Source of the DNA: Glandiceps talaboti
Taxonomy: Eukaryota; Hemichordata; Enteropneusta; Spengelidae
Reading direction: 5' to 3'
Length of the DNA stretch: 64,000 nt
Assembly (NCBI RefSeq): GCF_964340395.1
Contig: NC_135550.1
Span: forward strand, 23,354,176 to 23,418,175
The position numbers and the translations under genes are program-made. The notes under the pieces are model-generated. The model was not told the DNA's origin and searched no databases. It worked only from the letters and a program-made list of their open reading frames with translations. Of the stretch, positions 1 to 43,600 are shown one piece after another (position 1 is the stretch's first letter; every line of letters starts with the position of its first letter).

Positions 1-155
1 TTGGGAACTATTATTGTCTCCCCAAAAAAACCTGGTACTATATTTTACTGAAATGCATTATAAGTAAGTAAATCTACTTTACTTTCAAAAGTAACTTTTA
101 CTTCTCTTTAGTACATTAATTTAGTTGCTTATTAATATGTTCTACCTGTTTTCAG

Positions 156-19230
<19,075 letters not shown>

Positions 19231-19665
19231 GAAAACTATTTTAGGAAGTTGTTATTTTGTGCATCTGGCACACATTGTCTGGCTGTTGTCAATGTAATGT
19301 AGGGCTGCTGTCAATGGAATGCCATGTGAGCTGTTATAAGGGAAAGTGCTGAAACGTATGGTGGAAAATATGGCTGCTAAGCCCAAATGCTGCAGGCAAT
19401 AGTATAAGTAGAAGGCCATATACTTTGCATCTGTGGTTCTTTTATCATTACAGCATGGTACTTGTCTGTTTATTTACAGATAAGTGATTTTTGTAAAATC
19501 TAAATATTTTATTGTACCTTGTGTATATTCTGCTGCAGTTCTTTTCACCATAAGCACAGCCTTCCTTATTATTAGATTTTGTTTGCGACTTAATCGCGAT
19601 ATGAGGTATTACAATGAAATTTGAATGACCAGCGTGAAAGGAATAGACACAACTGTGATTTTCAA

Positions 19666-19671
19666 AATAAA
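19666..19671 (+). terminator. Candidate poly(A) signal of gene 1
   Basis: AATAAA lies 436 bp after the TGA and is the first perfect hexamer after the stop. It sits just before the inverted-repeat element begins. Confidence 0.4.
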
Positions 19672-19722
19672 CTCAATTTGATAAAACCACTGTATATAAA
19701 GAGTAACACCCTTTGGAAGCCC

Positions 19723-21217
19723 AATTCAAACAATCAATGCCAAGTGTGGTATCTGATAACAGGAGGTCATAAAATAGATGTCTTGTGTTCAATCTCAGTC
19801 TAAGGTTCAATCCACTGTATTTGCAACATAGTCTATAAAAAATACCGCCAATGGCGTTGTAGCACAACTGTACAGTTTTTAAAAATGCTAACATGCTAAC
19901 AATAAGTGTTCATTTGGTGAATGACTATCCAGTTGCCTATCCAACCATGTTGCTATCTTTACGATATATGCTATCATTTGGCTGTTGCTATGGACGTGGT
20001 CTTGTTGCTAGGCATATTTACATAATTTTTTGAATGTTTATTCAATTGTCTATTAATCCCCATTGTTATCTTCGCAATATATGTCATCATTTGGCTGTTG
20101 CTATGGGCGTGGTCTTGTTGCTAGGCATATTTACATACTTTTTTGAATGTTTATTTAATTGTCTATTAATCCTCTTTGTTATCTTTGCAATATATGTGAT
20201 CATTTGGCTGTTGCTATGGGCGTGGTCTTGTTGCTAGGCACATTTGCATACATTTTTTGAATGTTTATTCATTTGTCTATTAATCCCTGTTGTTATCTTT
20301 GTGAAATACACCACTGTTTGGCTGTTGCTATGGGCGCGGTCATGGTTGCTAGGGTATTTGCATACATTTTTAAAATGTTTACTCATTTGCCTACCATATG
20401 ATGTTGTTATTTGACCAAAATATACTGCCATTTGGTTGTTGCTAAGGGTGTGGTCATGGTCGCTAGGGCCAATTTTGTCAAAATGTTTTGAAGAATAACA
20501 ATCAGAAACATGTCACCAAGTTTCAGACTCGGTGACCAAGTACTTTTTGAGATATAAGTTTTTGACCAAAAATGAACATTTTTACACCTAATTTGCATAT
20601 CACTCATGGAATCATGGTATGCTTAATATTTCTTTGTCCATACATCCCTAGATACATTCCCATTAAATTTCAGCCCAATCTGCTCAGTAGTTTTGGAATT
20701 ATAGATTTTTTAACCAAAAAGACACATTTTTAGCCCTAATTTGCATATCACAGATGGAATCATCCCGTCATGAACAAATCTTACTTTACACCCCCTTAAG
20801 AATGTTCCCACCAAATTTCGCACCAATCTGCCCAGTAGTTTCTGAGTTTAAGTTTTTTGACCAAAAATCACATTTTTTGACCCAAATCACACACCTGTGA
20901 TGCGATCATTTTGATTTGAACAATTTCCCAACTAGACACCCAAGGTAATAGACCCACCAAATATCGTGGCAATCGGTTCAGTGGTTTTTGACTTTAAGTT
21001 GTTTACACACACACACACACACACATCCACACACACACACACACACAGACAGACAGACAGACGCCGGGCGATCCCTATAGCACTACTGAACCTCAGTTCA
21101 GTTGTTCTAAAAATAGTGTTTCTAGTAAGGTCAACTTCACTCAGTCTAGATATTGGCATTGTTGTAGTTTACGACCTCCTATCAGATACCACATTTGGCA
21201 TTGATTGTTTGAACTGA
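19723..21217. mobile_element. 1.5 kb inverted-repeat element containing tandem repeats
   Basis: The left end carries TTCAAACAATCAATGCCAAG, TGTGGTATCTGATAACAGGAG and GTCATAAA. The right end carries the inverted copy (CCTCCTATCAGATACCACA, TTTGGCATTGATTGTTTGAA), with arms of about 50 bp. Inside are five copies of a 113-116 bp unit with TTGGCTGTTGCTATGGGCGT (about 19975-20475), then about three diverged units with TTTGACCAAAAA and ATTTGCATATCAC, then a (CA)n/(CAGA)n tract. No transposase is seen, so it is non-autonomous. Confidence 0.8.
19975..20475 (+). repeat. Tandem repeat, about 114 bp, five copies
   Basis: The unit includes TTGGCTGTTGCTATGGGCGT, GGTCTTGTTGCTAGGCATAT and GTTTATTCAATTGTCTATTAA. 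Copies begin near 19977, 20091, 20205, 20319 and 20431, with the last most diverged. It is internal to the larger inverted-repeat element. Confidence 0.9.
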
Positions 21218-21309
21218 ACTGAATATTGTAATTGTTTATATACAGGTGTCTTCTCAATTTAGTGTATCTTGAAAATCACTGGTTGAATTTAGGATTTAAG
21301 TAGCCCCTT

Positions 21310-21460
21310 TCCTTTTCCTTGTAATTTACACTCTTTACAACTTCCTTGACCCCTTTTTTTCCTTTCCCTGAATTTGAACTCATTACGACTTCCTTGACCA
21401 CTTTTCTCTTTTTCCCAGAATTTACACTCTTTACGACTTCCTTGACTCTTTTTCCTTGTC
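21310..21460 (+). repeat. Tandem repeat, about 64 bp, three copies
   Basis: The unit contains AATTTACACTCTTTACGACT, TCCTTGAC and CTTTTTC. It lies just right of the 1.5 kb inverted-repeat element, in non-coding DNA. Confidence 0.75.
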
Positions 21461-23140
21461 CCATGGTATGAATACAGGGAAGTGTCACAGTGGTGCTTTA
21501 TCTCACAGACAAGTTCTTACTTGTCACTTGTATGTGTTTATCTCAACTTCTATAATTTTCACTCTGTATGCATAAAGTCAGTATAGATTGACATGTACAA
21601 TAGATGTTGTGTACATGTGATATATAACAAACCACTCTACATTTGCTAGTTGCACAGTAACATCCACCCTTGTGATGAAATTTTTTATTATAAAAAAAAT
21701 ATTTAGTGTTAAAACTTTCCTGTCAGCATGATCTACTTCTCTCCTACATGTAATGAGGCTGTCGTATTTACTTTTATAAATTAGTGATCACATTAATGTA
21801 TTAGACAACATCGTCGTATTTGCAACACTTAATATTTGTTTCGTACTGGTAACCAAAGCTTTAATTTCTGTATAACTACAGATATGTGTATTTTTATCGG
21901 TATTTGCAATAAAACTGTTCATATTTTATAATATTGTTCATATTTTAGTATTATGTCATCAACTAGTTATTGTGACATTGGTGTTGATCGATGTTCAAAT
22001 GTGTTTACCAAGGTATGAAAATCAAAGTATCAGAGACAGCAATCCAGTAATACTCGCATTGTTTCCCAAAGATGGTACCATAACTTTGGTAGGGAAACCA
22101 GTGATACCATAAACTGTTTGGGTTAGAAATCATTCTGTGATTGTGAATATATAATTAGCACTTTGACTCTAGGTAAGTCACAGTTCACTTGATGGACCCC
22201 AAGACTTGTCCACTGTGTAAAGTAAAAAAAAGTCATTGGTCATTGTACCAAGCCTGAAGAACAGAGGACCCAGTGTACATATGCGACTGTGAATCCACAT
22301 ATTTATATACTAGTACTTGATACACTATGAAATGTATTTCATCCTTTGAAAGGCAGACAAAATGAAACATACATTGACATAAGTGTTAGAGTTGCTAGTT
22401 AAAGTCGTTTTTATTATCACAGACTCTACTATGTATACTGTGTTCCATTACAGTGCTGACAATGACAATGGTAATGTAATGGTTTTCTTGAGTATATACA
22501 AGTACATGTAACATAAACAAATTCTAGTATTCTCCTTGTACAAGTTAAAAGGGGTGCTGAATCCATACATAATTTGTGAGCACCCTTCTGAGAAAGTGAA
22601 ATGTATATTTCAACTCGCATCAGTGATGTCAAAATGATATCAAACTTGGTTGTCATCCAACACCATTATTAGTCTGTAAGGCACGCCACATCACACATCG
22701 GTCAACCCCTTTAGAGCAGGGTGGTGAGGATGGAGCAACACAACATATACAGTCTAACACCATTTCAGCTCTTTTTGGGCTCATTTATCTAAAGCTCTAA
22801 GAAGGAATTCACCCTTCCTATCCCACAACCAGTTTCAGCTTTAGGGGGGTACACCTGGTTTTAAAAAAAAACATGCGAGAGCATACTGCTATTTGTATAC
22901 TATACGCATGTAATCAGCATATACCCCTTCAAACCCTACCAGTACATTTAGTATTTTTAGAAGCAAAGACGTATATTTAGAAATTTTGAACAAAATTTTT
23001 CTTTCAGAAGACCTCTTGTGAGAAAGTTTAAAGAATATTACAACCACACTGTGTGTAATGTAGGCAGTGACCATTCTATAATACCTCTCTGTCCATTGCT
23101 TTCTTCTTTTTGTTCTAATGATGTTGGGATATGGTTAAGG

Positions 23141-23146
23141 TTTATT
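23141..23146 (-). terminator. Candidate poly(A) signal of factor B
   Basis: TTTATT on the plus strand reads AATAAA on the minus strand, about 210 bp after the TAA of the factor B gene. Position and sequence fit; no transcript evidence. Confidence 0.45.
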
Positions 23147-23353
23147 GAAATAACAAGTATTGCTGTCATTGAAACATCATTTTCATGAATATGCAAGTGT
23201 TTGAGTTTTTGACTAAAAGTGCCCTGTTTATGACCAACAAGATAATACATTATTATGAAAGTGGTATATTCAGTAAACAACAGTTTAATAGAATGGAAGA
23301 ATTAGGTCTTGTGTAATATCCTGGTTATACAAATGTATGAGAAACATGGAAAT

Positions 23354-35091
<11,738 letters not shown>

Positions 35092-37698
35092 TGTTGATCT
35101 GTCAAAAACAAAAACATAGCTTTGGTGATTGTTTATGGAACTATGCATGGATGTGGTGATGAACCACTCACAGTTGTATATGAGTTGTGTATGCTATAAA
35201 GAGTGATTAGTGTATGCTAAGGGGTTAATGTCTGAAGTGACTGCTAGATGACATTTACATGTAATCATTATCTCAGATAAAATCGACAAACCTTGGACAT
35301 GTGATTAACTTACCACAGGACTTCTATCATCGGAAAACAAACTTGAAAAATGATCAAATGACAGTCTTTCTCCAAGACATGTATTCAGTTCATCATATCC
35401 CGTGGCGTAAGAAGATTGCACTACACATACAGAGAAGTCAAACTGAATTACTGCAGGAAGACTCACGACTAAATAAATCTGTTGTATCCTGTTACATCAC
35501 AATGGCAAAAGTTCGTGGGAAAATACATTATATCTTGTACATACGTGTACTAGTAACATCTGTTTCCTCTAGTGTAAGACCAGTAGGGACTGGGAATCTC
35601 TTACATTGTACTTGTAAACTGAAACCAACCATGCCATAGACAAAACAAGTACTGAATACCACGCTGAGTACTTCCCGAGTGTCTTGCCTTCAAGGAGAGG
35701 ATTGTGATGTATCATTCAACAATAACACATGCATGTATCTAGTGAATGTTTTCTATTAATAGCCCCCTATATCTTCAGACTATATCTTGTCCACACATCA
35801 ACTCTGCAGGCCTACATGTAATTGATTTGAACCTTTGCACGTTTGTTGTATGAGATGATCCTAGAATTGATGAAATAGCAGATTTGCTGACCAACTCAAG
35901 ACATAAAAAAGAATTTGTTTCCAGGGTATGAGCTAAATAAAACTGTGCTGCAAGTGAAGAAACTAGCTACAAATGTCAAATTCCGAGGTACATGTATTTC
36001 TGGCGCCTATGGCAGCGGCACCTTAACTTTTAAAGTTTCTTGTCAAAGGTTTTTCTAACTATTGCCAAATGCTAAAACAAACCGAAACACTGCCATCAAA
36101 TCAAATTACTAAGAATACTGACCTGACTTATTACCTTGAATGAATCCTGTCAAAATGATAAAACAAATTTAAATGGTATGGCAAGCAACAATATACTTTG
36201 AGGATTTTTCTTGGTGTTAGTTTTCTAATTGTGATCAGGAATGGGTATTGCTATCACCTTGACATGTTAAAATAACACCAGATAGCACTCTTTTAGTCCT
36301 TAAATTTCAAAACTTTCCAGGGGCAGGAGGGGAACCCCCCCTCCCATACCCTCACCCACTTGGATCGCTCAAACTTCTATTCAACTTTACTGCTCACTTT
36401 CCAATTTTACTAACCACTTTTGGATTATCAAAGCTGCAGTCATTATTTCCTCTTACTTTTGAAATAAGCTACATTCATCATTTATGCCTCCTGTTATGAG
36501 GATATTCAATTTCAACAATAAAAAGTTACACAACGGGATGTGACACAATGTGGCAAAAGACAAATTTAAAGGATATGTTTCTTTGAAAAAAATTGCTGTG
36601 CCCTACTTGGCAAAAAAGAAATTTGCTGTCATGGCGGTTGAAAAAGAAACTTTGTTGTTGGGTTCAAACCTCCAGCCCCCCCCCCAATCAAATGGTTTAC
36701 CCCTAAGGTAGAATGAGCCTCAGGGGCAAATTTCACTGCAAATCAAAGTTTTTTACATCTTTCCAGACTTTACCATATGGTTTACATTTAATAATTATTC
36801 GCAACGTTTTTGAAACAGCTAGGTATATTGATCTGCATGGTTTGTTAGATTCAAGACAATGAATAGCGCCCTCTATGAGTCAATGCCGACTACAACAAAC
36901 GCCTCCCGGTCACTGACCGTCGCCTTGCTGATAGCCTGCATGCGCAAGATCCAGGCGTTGTTACTGCTTATAAAGTTACATGCTAAATGGGATAGTGAGC
37001 GGTTACATAAGCGAACCAACAGCTGAACCTTTCAGATTAGCGTGCTGTAAATAAAGAAAGTACAAAAACAAATGCATTTTAACTGTGTATCAGGAGATAT
37101 ATTTATCACAAATTTTGAGGAATTTGTGCATTCATACCATACCCTCCACAATCTTTACTATATGCTAAACATTACCACCACAAACATATTACCTTGCAAA
37201 AATGCAGCACTATCAATACAAAAATCATTATTTTACTTTCGTTATTTTTTTGACTGTGTTTTGTGTGTATTATAATGTAACTGGTAGAAATAATTATGAA
37301 ACATAATGTATAATTATTAATCGTAATCTTCATATCTCCACACAGCAGAATAATTCAGAATAACATATTATATGTATTTAGTAATTAAATTAAAAGGGTC
37401 ATGGAAATACAGTACTGAAAAATAAGATTAGTTGAGATTTTGCCTCTATATATTCAGAAACTTCTATACCAGGGTAAGTACTTGTAAAATGTTCATCTCA
37501 GTCACATATATCCCCAGGGGAGCCTGGCTTGATTGTTAACAATATCAACAGAAAATACAAAGTTCTATTTAGAAAAGCGCCCCTCCCCTAACCCAAAGTA
37601 ATACACTTGACCAATCAGCGGTGAGAAACGCGCTTATATAGAAAAACAAAGGACTATAGTTTTGTTGACGCTGATGGCAGCTTTTCACATCGAGGAAA
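35092..37698. other. Shared 5' intergenic region between factor B (-) and TARBP1 (+)
   Basis: This 2.6 kb gap separates two divergent genes. No convincing gene is seen. An open stretch of 112 codons at 35301-35639 (+) has no recognisable domain and no intron signals, and is probably chance. 36310-36700 has G- and C-rich runs within AT-rich DNA, the look of decayed transposon ends. A CTCF-like GCGCCCTCTATGAG lies at 36865-36878. Promoters of both genes must lie here. Confidence 0.6.
37604..37698 (+). promoter_or_regulatory. Putative TARBP1 core promoter and 5' UTR
   Basis: A perfect CCAAT-box context (GACCAATCAGCG, CCAAT at 37611-37615) lies 84 bp before the start codon. It is followed by a GC-richer stretch (AAACGCGC) and a TATA-like TTATATAG at 37634-37641. 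Position next to the first exon supports a core promoter. No transcript evidence is available, and the start of transcription is not known. Confidence 0.45.
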
Positions 37699-40600
37699 AT
37701 GGCTGCCCCCATGACCAACACTGACAAGTTCTGTTCCGCGCAAAGTTTCTTGAAATACGCAAATGTTGACGTGTGTGTTCTTTTAGATTCCCTTACTAAA
37801 GCATCTGTTGAAATAATACAAACAAATGGCGATGCTTGTGAAAAGCTAGAGCGGTTATCTGCTCTTGGAGCAGTCATCAACGATTTTGCGAGAAATGGCC
37901 CACGACCACGTGGGGCGGGGAGTAGTTCTGACATGAACGAGGGGACACAAGTTACGTGTGTTAAACAAGTTGAAAAAGTCATCACAAGCGTATGCATACC
38001 AGCTTTAAAGGATGCCCGACAAGGGTTTGTTCATGAGCGACAGAGCGGTGCAGATTTTCAACTTGTTCACGTGGTTTGTGAACTTACTGTTTCTTGTTTA
38101 CGTTTTGGCAAGGACTCAGAACTCCAATCTCTTCGAGATGTCATATTTATGATGGGTCTCAAGTCGTTACAGAAATACTGTCAGACGGCCAAAGTAAGTG
38201 ATCATGATAGAGAAAAGTTTATTGAATCTTCAGATGATGTAAATGTGTTGACAGCGTTAGAACTATACAACTACTTCTATGAAGGAACTAGAATGAATGA
38301 TGAAAATCCACCACATGGCAACATTACAATATCATCCGTATGGAGTGAACGGCTTTTTGTTGATCTCATACACGTTCTTCAGGTTACGAACGACAGAGCC
38401 GTTTGTGCAAAAATAATCGGTGTACTTTTACCCAAACTACTTCAATGCAGTCCTGACTTATTGCCAAGACGACTGGAGATGATTTGGCAACAAGTATCAA
38501 TGAATGAATCTGATATTGGTAGCTATGACACTGGATCTGCATCACTCAGTTTTGGTAACCATGACAACGCATTCCTAATACTATGTGGTGTGGCTGATTT
38601 CTTTTTTCCAACTTCTGGAAAACTGGTAGATGGTATCCCAGATTTGAAATCCATGGATAAATTCTGGCAAAACATCCAAGTAGGTTTGACACACAGTGAT
38701 GCACTGACAAGGAAAAGGGCTATGTATTTATTGAAAAGAGTGCTGGAATTATGTCGCAACTTTAAATTAGAAGTCAGAAGTCATAGTGATGGCGCAGGAG
38801 ACAAGTGTCCTGTATTTTGGTGGAGAGGTGACTGCAGCAAAAAACTCCAACAAATGTGGCAAGATTTTATTCTGATGATAGAGGCACTGGAAGAAACACA
38901 GGTCAGTTAATGTACATTACTTGTATATTGTAGTGATAGTATGGGCTGTTTTCATCTTCATTACTTGTAGTGATAGTATGGTCTGTTTTCTCTATTGACT
39001 TTTATACAAGGTAAACCATGCTAGGGTTCAATTCCCAGTCCATGATGCCCAATCAAACCACAGTGAGGCAGATTTGCTTTGTGTGTTTGACAAGAGTGAT
39101 AAAATTGGGAGATTCCTAGACCTGTCATACATTTTTCACCACTAAAGGTAGCAGGATACCTTGAATTTAACAGAAAAAAATTTTTCCATGGCTAAAAACT
39201 AAATTAAAAACCCCAACCCCTATACAGTATGTATTGCCTCAGTTGAAAGTAAATGTGATCCTACCTAGCTAAAACCAAATGTCATCTATCATCATGTCAC
39301 CATAAAAGAGAACTATCACAACTTACAACAATCACTGCAACACTAGTTTATCATACATTAACTTTGGATGTACAATGTATAATATTAGTAAGTGACATTT
39401 CATACATAACATGCATCCATGATCTCTTGTTATGTGGCAACAAGACCTAAATTCCTTTTCTGTTGCAAAGAAAATGAAGTAAAGTACCAATATTAAAAGT
39501 TGACTTTTTTCTTGCAGTACCATATATTCAAGCCATTAATGCCACGGTTAAACCATCTCATCAATGCAACTCGACAGGATGACAGCACAGGTAATGTATC
39601 ATGACAGATCTATACTCAAGTCAATGAAAGGAAAGTAGAAAATCTACAGTCCATTCTACGTTACCACTCACTGGCCGTGTTTCGCACAACCATGCAGAAA
39701 CCAATAAGAAACTGAACATGGTACACTTGAAGATAGCAAGATTGAATGAATAGACATTTTGTCTAAATGAAATGAACAAATGTAGATGTCAAAACATTAG
39801 TGCCTACATTTCTGCTTATAGTTGCAGTATTTTTTAAATGGTTTAAAATGTAATTGTGATCTTGCTGTCTTAGAGTGTAAAATATGGAGTTTCTTACTGG
39901 TTTCTGTGTGATTGTATCAAACGGAGCGAGAGTGAATGGTAACTTTTAAACTCACAGACCCTGGTGTGAATGTCAATGATATATAACAATCAATGGGGAA
40001 CTTACCATTGGATTCTATGTATATGTAAATTGTCAAGTGTGAAAAATGCCGTAATGTGCATTTTTTTGTACACCTCATATATTTTGGATATGTCTAGTGA
40101 TATTGCTGTAATTATCTTCTGATCTTCAAGTAGTTTTATGCTTATTTGAACATCCTTATTTGTACAATTATACCTACACTGGCCATGGCTGTTTAATTAT
40201 TTACCTCTTTCTCTCTTCTGCCATTTTCAGAACATCCATACCTACACTCATCCTGGCTTACTGTTCTATTTCAACGATGTTTTGTTCATGTCAATAAGAA
40301 TTCAGTTGTCAAGTGGGCAGTCTTAGAATTTCTCAAATTGGACTTCAAGAAGTGTCCATTATTACAGCAAGGTTACAAGGGGGTATGTACAATTACAATT
40401 ACTACATGTGTACTAGTGAGTACTTGAATCATTGCTGGCATACTAGCACTACATGTATTGCACTGCAGAGCAATTAATACTGAATATATTATTACATACC
40501 TTTATGCAAATGAGCATGTAAATGTTCCATGTTTATGAACTCATACTATACGAGTTGTATTTTTTTAATAACATTTTCTGTCTTGAGTAAACATAATAAC

Positions 40601-43600
40601 AGAACCGCTTTCTGTTGCACTTGCACTCACTACACTCATGAAAGTATGGCTACAACAAACACTCGCACATCATGTCGTTCTGTCAAATTATCTATACCTT
40701 CACCTTGTTCTCTAAAAAAAGGGATTGACCAATGTGTTTTGGTGCCCTGACACAGCGTAGTGCAATGAATTTTGTGATTGCCATCTCATCTCTTGTTCCC
40801 TGTTTTGTCTAGTTTGTATATGGCAGACTTCTGAAGACACTGAATGATTCCGGTCTGTATGCACAAAGTACAGAATCTCTGTCACCAGTTGGTATTGCTA
40901 TTATTGCATTCTTCAAGTCATGTGTTGACTCGTATGATACAGATACTGATAAAGGTAATCGTGGCAACTTTCCTGCCTTTATGAGAAATGCATGTCAGAT
41001 TGTGTCTAGTTTTTAACAAATATGACAATCTCATTTGGGAAATGGTTTCACCAAATAACGACAAGATATACCCTGCACATAGTAGCATTGCTTGCTGAGT
41101 GTTGCAGAGCATTTAATGATTTAGGGTCAAGAATTTCTGTTAGTGGATATTTGAATATCCTTGTTCTTTTACCTTCCTATCTAGAGAAATTACTCAAAAG
41201 GCAGGCACTAGTGACAGCTAGGCTTTAATAGGCAGATCAGTTTGGGTTTAGTCTGAAAGATCCATTTTGCTTATGTACCCATTCACTACAGCATATTACC
41301 TTAGCCCAAACAATGGATCTTTCATGCTAAGTTTTGGTGTGCTTGTCTAGCTTGCTGTTACTATATGAGACTCAACTTGACTCCTACGTGTCTTTGCTGA
41401 TGTTTAGTCATCCTAGTAAAAGGACACTATGTATCAATTTTAAGAGCAGGAAAAATAAAATATTTACCGACATTGTGTGAATGTGTAATTTTTCTCATCA
41501 TAGTGATTATTGAAGTATATGGGCCCTATGTAGGATTTCTTTTGAAATGGCATAAAGTTGTAAAAAAATTGAAGAACTAACAAATGAAGGACAAGATTAA
41601 TTTTCTTGTTCATGCACTGAAATAATCCATACTTTTGAACTTGATGGACCAGATTGTACAGAACCTCCAACTTCAGAATCTCTGAACTGAAATGTATTTG
41701 ACAGCAGTGTGTTTCTTTCTTATAGTGGATTTCATTAAACATCTGCCATTGGCGTTACAACAACAGAAAGGATGGGGCAGTCTACCCATGTCTTTTGTAG
41801 CCCAGGGATTGGCTGAAATTGACGTCTATCAAGCATGGGATGATGTAAATCTACAAATTATCAGGTAGGTTACTCATTAACAGTAACAATGCATACAGAC
41901 ACACAGGCCGGCATACACAGACACAAAAATACATATAACTTAGATTACCAGGTTCGCTACCTGTATCATTGGACTAGCCATCAAATTTAGTTGATTTTTT
42001 TTTTATTTCATTTGTCAGGAACATACTGTCATCATCAATACAAACCTTCCCAAGTCATCTCAAGGCAGCAGTGTCCTGTTACATCATTAAAGCTGTACTC
42101 AATCTCATCAATACATCTCAAGTGACTCTCTACCAGTTTGCAGTCGTCATAGCAACAGTGGAAAATCTCACCAGAGGATCTCAGCTCTGGAATGAGGTGG
42201 GTACTTAATTAATGCTGCATGGTAGTACTTCAGCTGAGAATTTAGAAAACTGAGACTAGAAAATATACACTTACAGGCCGTATTCAGAGAGAGAGTGAGA
42301 GGGAGGGAGAGAGCTATATATTTATGTATGTACATATATATATATGTAGAGAGCTAACTCGGTGAGTATCAATCTGCTAAGACAGTGCTCTATACCGCAG
42401 TGGCAGAGCGTAATAGTTTTGGTAGTACTGGAACTCTTTCTTGGGTGTAACTCGGAGTTTCACGCATATTGCGATCATCAGACACTCTGAGGCCTACTCT
42501 CTGGGTGTGCTGTATATGGGTGTGTAGAGAGCTATATATATATATGTAGATAGCTAGCAAGCTAGATAGATAAATACTAGTAGTTAGATAAATAATGGTT
42601 GTAGTTATATTAGTGGGCATTAGATGTTCAAAGTTTGTAGGTGAGCATTGGATGAATTGCCATCAAACTGACACAACAAAATAAGACCAATATTGTCAGT
42701 TGATAAGTACTGTTTTTACCATTAGAATGACTTTAATCGTAGCCAAGGCTATACTGAGAAATAAAACACATGATGAAGGATTGTGTAATCAGCTCATCAC
42801 CCCTCACCAATGACTTCTCTCTAGGTCACAGAATGGTTGGCAAATCATGGCAAAGAACTGAAACTAGATAACAGTTGTGAAAATATTGGTGATGCACTAC
42901 ACAAGCAAGTTCAGTGTTTTATGAATGAAAAGCAATATACACAAGGTAAGTGTTGTTCATTTATGTAATATCACAGTTCATTTCATATGTAGCTTGGTGG
43001 CCAAAACTCAACAATAAATAGGTTATAGTGTATTGTTACAGTCTGTTTTATTTTAAGCTTTTTTCCAGGACATCTTTTCTTTATACTGCATGGTAATATT
43101 GTGTGAAAGATCTTCAAGATCTCTCAGTTACACTATAGATAGGCCCTGGGAATTCATGCCAAGATCTATGGTTACTGTAAATCTAGAATTTTTGCTTATT
43201 TCACTGGAAAACAAAAATGTAAAATGCAAAAAAACAAAACCAGATTTGATGGCATACAAAAAATACTTGCAAAATATTTAGAGTGTAGAGTTTCATATTG
43301 TGGTTAGATAAAGCATGGATGTATTAGGGAGATACATCCATGGATAAAGTCAAGTAGATGCACACATTAAGAAATTGGGAGTTTTTGAAATTGATAACTT
43401 AAGAAAAGTTCTGAATACAAAATGTGAAATTTCCATTTATGAAAAAGAGATGTGTTTTTGTTATAAGCCCAAACAAAAGAAAACAAAACAAAAACAAAAG
43501 TAGTGAGTAAAATGCTTTTTTTTGAAGTTTTAAGTAAAACTAGTATTCAAGAACCAGCTGAAGACTAAAATCACAAAATTTTCTAGTAGCAAAAATATCT

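Larger units (their letters stand above)
19231..23353. other. Intergenic region between the 3' ends of gene 1 and factor B
   Basis: The two genes converge here. Apart from gene 1's 3' UTR, the 1.5 kb element at 19723-21217 and a three-copy 64 bp repeat at 21310-21460, I see only AT-rich DNA. No coding exon, tRNA or other RNA gene was recognised. Confidence 0.7.

Noticed and set aside
19780-19820. tRNA-like B-box (AGGTTCAATCC) near 19803 and GGTTCAATTCC near 39024
   Set aside because: No A-box at the right distance and no cloverleaf could be drawn, so no tRNA gene or SINE is claimed.
35301-35639. Plus-strand open frame of 112 codons in the factor B/TARBP1 gap
   Set aside because: No domain, no splice signals and unremarkable composition; chance is more likely.
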